The notes under the pieces: model-generated
Seen by the model: the letters and a program-made list of their open reading frames with translations, nothing else
The model's database searches: none
What the model was told of the DNA's origin: nothing
Shown here: in pieces, positions 5,069 through 5,574 of the stretch
Layout of the letters: every line of letters starts with the position of its first letter
Numbering within the stretch: position 1 is the first letter of the stretch
Origin: Thermoplasmata archaeon
GTDB taxonomy: Archaea > Thermoplasmatota > Thermoplasmata > UBA10834
NCBI GenBank assembly: GCA_022865445.1
Contig: JALHSX010000280.1
Span: forward strand, 1 to 5,574
Reading direction: 5' to 3'
Length of the DNA: 5,574 nt
Translations under genes and position numbers: made by a program

Positions 5069-5553
5069 TTCTTACTAGGTTTGAGCGTGATCCCTCGTTG
5101 ACCCTGATAGTTGCCTGATCGCTGCTCGTAGCTTTTCTTGGGGGGTGAACGCAACTCCTCGAACACTACCTGCGCGAATCTATCCCCAATCGGCACATCG
5201 ACAGGTTCTTTTGATGCGTTATATGCTGAAAAGGTCAGATTCCCATTGAATCCTGCATCGATTCTTCCAAAAGAGGACAATATGCCTTTCCTCACCCAGG
5301 AGGTTCTGATCCATATCTCTCCGACGAGAACAGTGGGGAGCATGAGGTATTCCTTGGTCCCGACCACGAACCACGAGTTACCGGGTACCGCGACGGTTCC
5401 CTCCCTCGACCTTCGATCGATGGAAGGGATCCACAGCTCCTCGATTGTGACATCATACCCGTTCGGTGTCAGGTTGTTCTCGTTGAAGCCCTCGATCTTG
5501 AGCGTGCCATTGGCTAGCATCTCAAGAATGTCAGTGTCCGAAAGAACCGCCAT
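5056..5553 (-). CDS. dcd: dCTP deaminase/dUTPase-family protein lacking the deaminase glutamate
   Basis: This 165-residue protein has the trimeric dCTP deaminase/dUTPase fold. The N terminus M1-A-V-L-S-D-T-D-I9 and L28-T-P-N-G-Y-D34 are Dcd-like. The phosphate-binding motif is R83-T-S-W-V-R88, the nucleotide-pocket motif is I98-D-A-G-F-N-G104, and Q128 and the C-terminal Y149-Q-G-Q-R-G154 that closes over the nucleotide are kept. In dCTP deaminases the residue ten after that Asp is the catalytic Glu (E138 in E. coli). Here it is S109, encoded by a clear TCA, while D99, matching the Asp used for diphosphate hydrolysis in bifunctional or dUTPase members, is retained. The first Ser of the RSS motif is also Thr (T84). 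Fold and family are firm, but the activity may be dUTP diphosphatase, another nucleotide reaction, or nucleotide binding only. The ATG is preceded by AGAGGT about ten bases upstream. The frame stays open to the window edge, so a slightly longer N terminus is possible. Confidence 0.85.
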   Translation of the reverse strand: MAVLSDTDILEMLANGTLKIEGFNENNLTPNGYDVTIEELWIPSIDRRSREGTVAVPGNSWFVVGTKEYLMLPTVLVGEIWIRTSWVRKGILSSFGRIDAGFNGNLTFSAYNASKEPVDVPIGDRFAQVVFEELRSPPKKSYEQRSGNYQGQRGITLKPSKNQKN

Positions 5554-5558
5554 CCTGG

Positions 5559-5566
5559 CTACCTCT
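5559..5566 (-). promoter_or_regulatory. Shine-Dalgarno-like site before the dcd-family gene
   Basis: On the minus strand the bases before ATG 5553 include an AGAGGT purine run at about ribosome-binding distance. This supports ATG 5553 as the start and suggests the gene is translated from a leadered mRNA, perhaps as part of an operon with a gene beyond the right edge. A TAG in another frame lies five bases before the ATG and could be the stop codon of that upstream gene, but only a few codons are visible. Confidence 0.4.
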
Positions 5567-5574
5567 TCCTGCTC

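Noticed and set aside
5554..5574. C terminus of an upstream minus-strand gene ending at a TAG just before the dcd-family ATG
   Set aside because: Only four codons are visible before the window edge, too few to support a gene call.

Overview
The window most likely comes from a euryarchaeal-type archaeon, plausibly of the Thermoplasmata lineage, with moderately high GC. The evidence is a diphthamide-pathway methyltransferase (DphB/Dph5), a full three-domain archaeal Trm5-type tRNA m1G37 methyltransferase, an FtsZ/tubulin-superfamily protein, and AT-rich TATA-like elements 25-45 bases before several starts in place of bacterial -35/-10 promoters. The lineage is an inference from gene content only. 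I see no tRNA, rRNA, CRISPR array, insertion sequence or phage gene.

Layout, left to right. Positions 1-750 (minus) hold the N-terminal 250 codons of a CPA2/KefB-type cation:proton antiporter that runs off the left edge. A 218-base divergent intergenic region follows. Next is a plus-strand FtsZ-like protein (969-1889) that has both FtsZ domains but degenerate T4 and T7 loops. A 98-base AT-rich promoter region leads to a plus-strand saccharopine/lysine dehydrogenase-family enzyme (1988-3175), which ends tail-to-tail, 11 bases away, with dphB on the minus strand (3187-3978). dphB and trm5 (4064-5068, plus) diverge from a short shared intergenic region holding a nested dyad symmetry. trm5 overlaps the 3' end of a minus-strand dCTP deaminase-family gene (5056-5553) by 13 bases.

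Functionally this is mostly core housekeeping. DphB modifies the histidine of EF-2 and Trm5 methylates G37 next to the tRNA anticodon; both use S-adenosylmethionine and both support reading-frame fidelity, so their divergent pairing over one symmetrical element is suggestive. The Dcd-family protein belongs to pyrimidine deoxynucleotide metabolism. The two genes most worth a second look are the FtsZ-like protein, which lacks the T7 catalytic aspartate and is probably not a normal GTPase, and the Dcd-family protein, which has serine where dCTP deaminases carry the catalytic glutamate.
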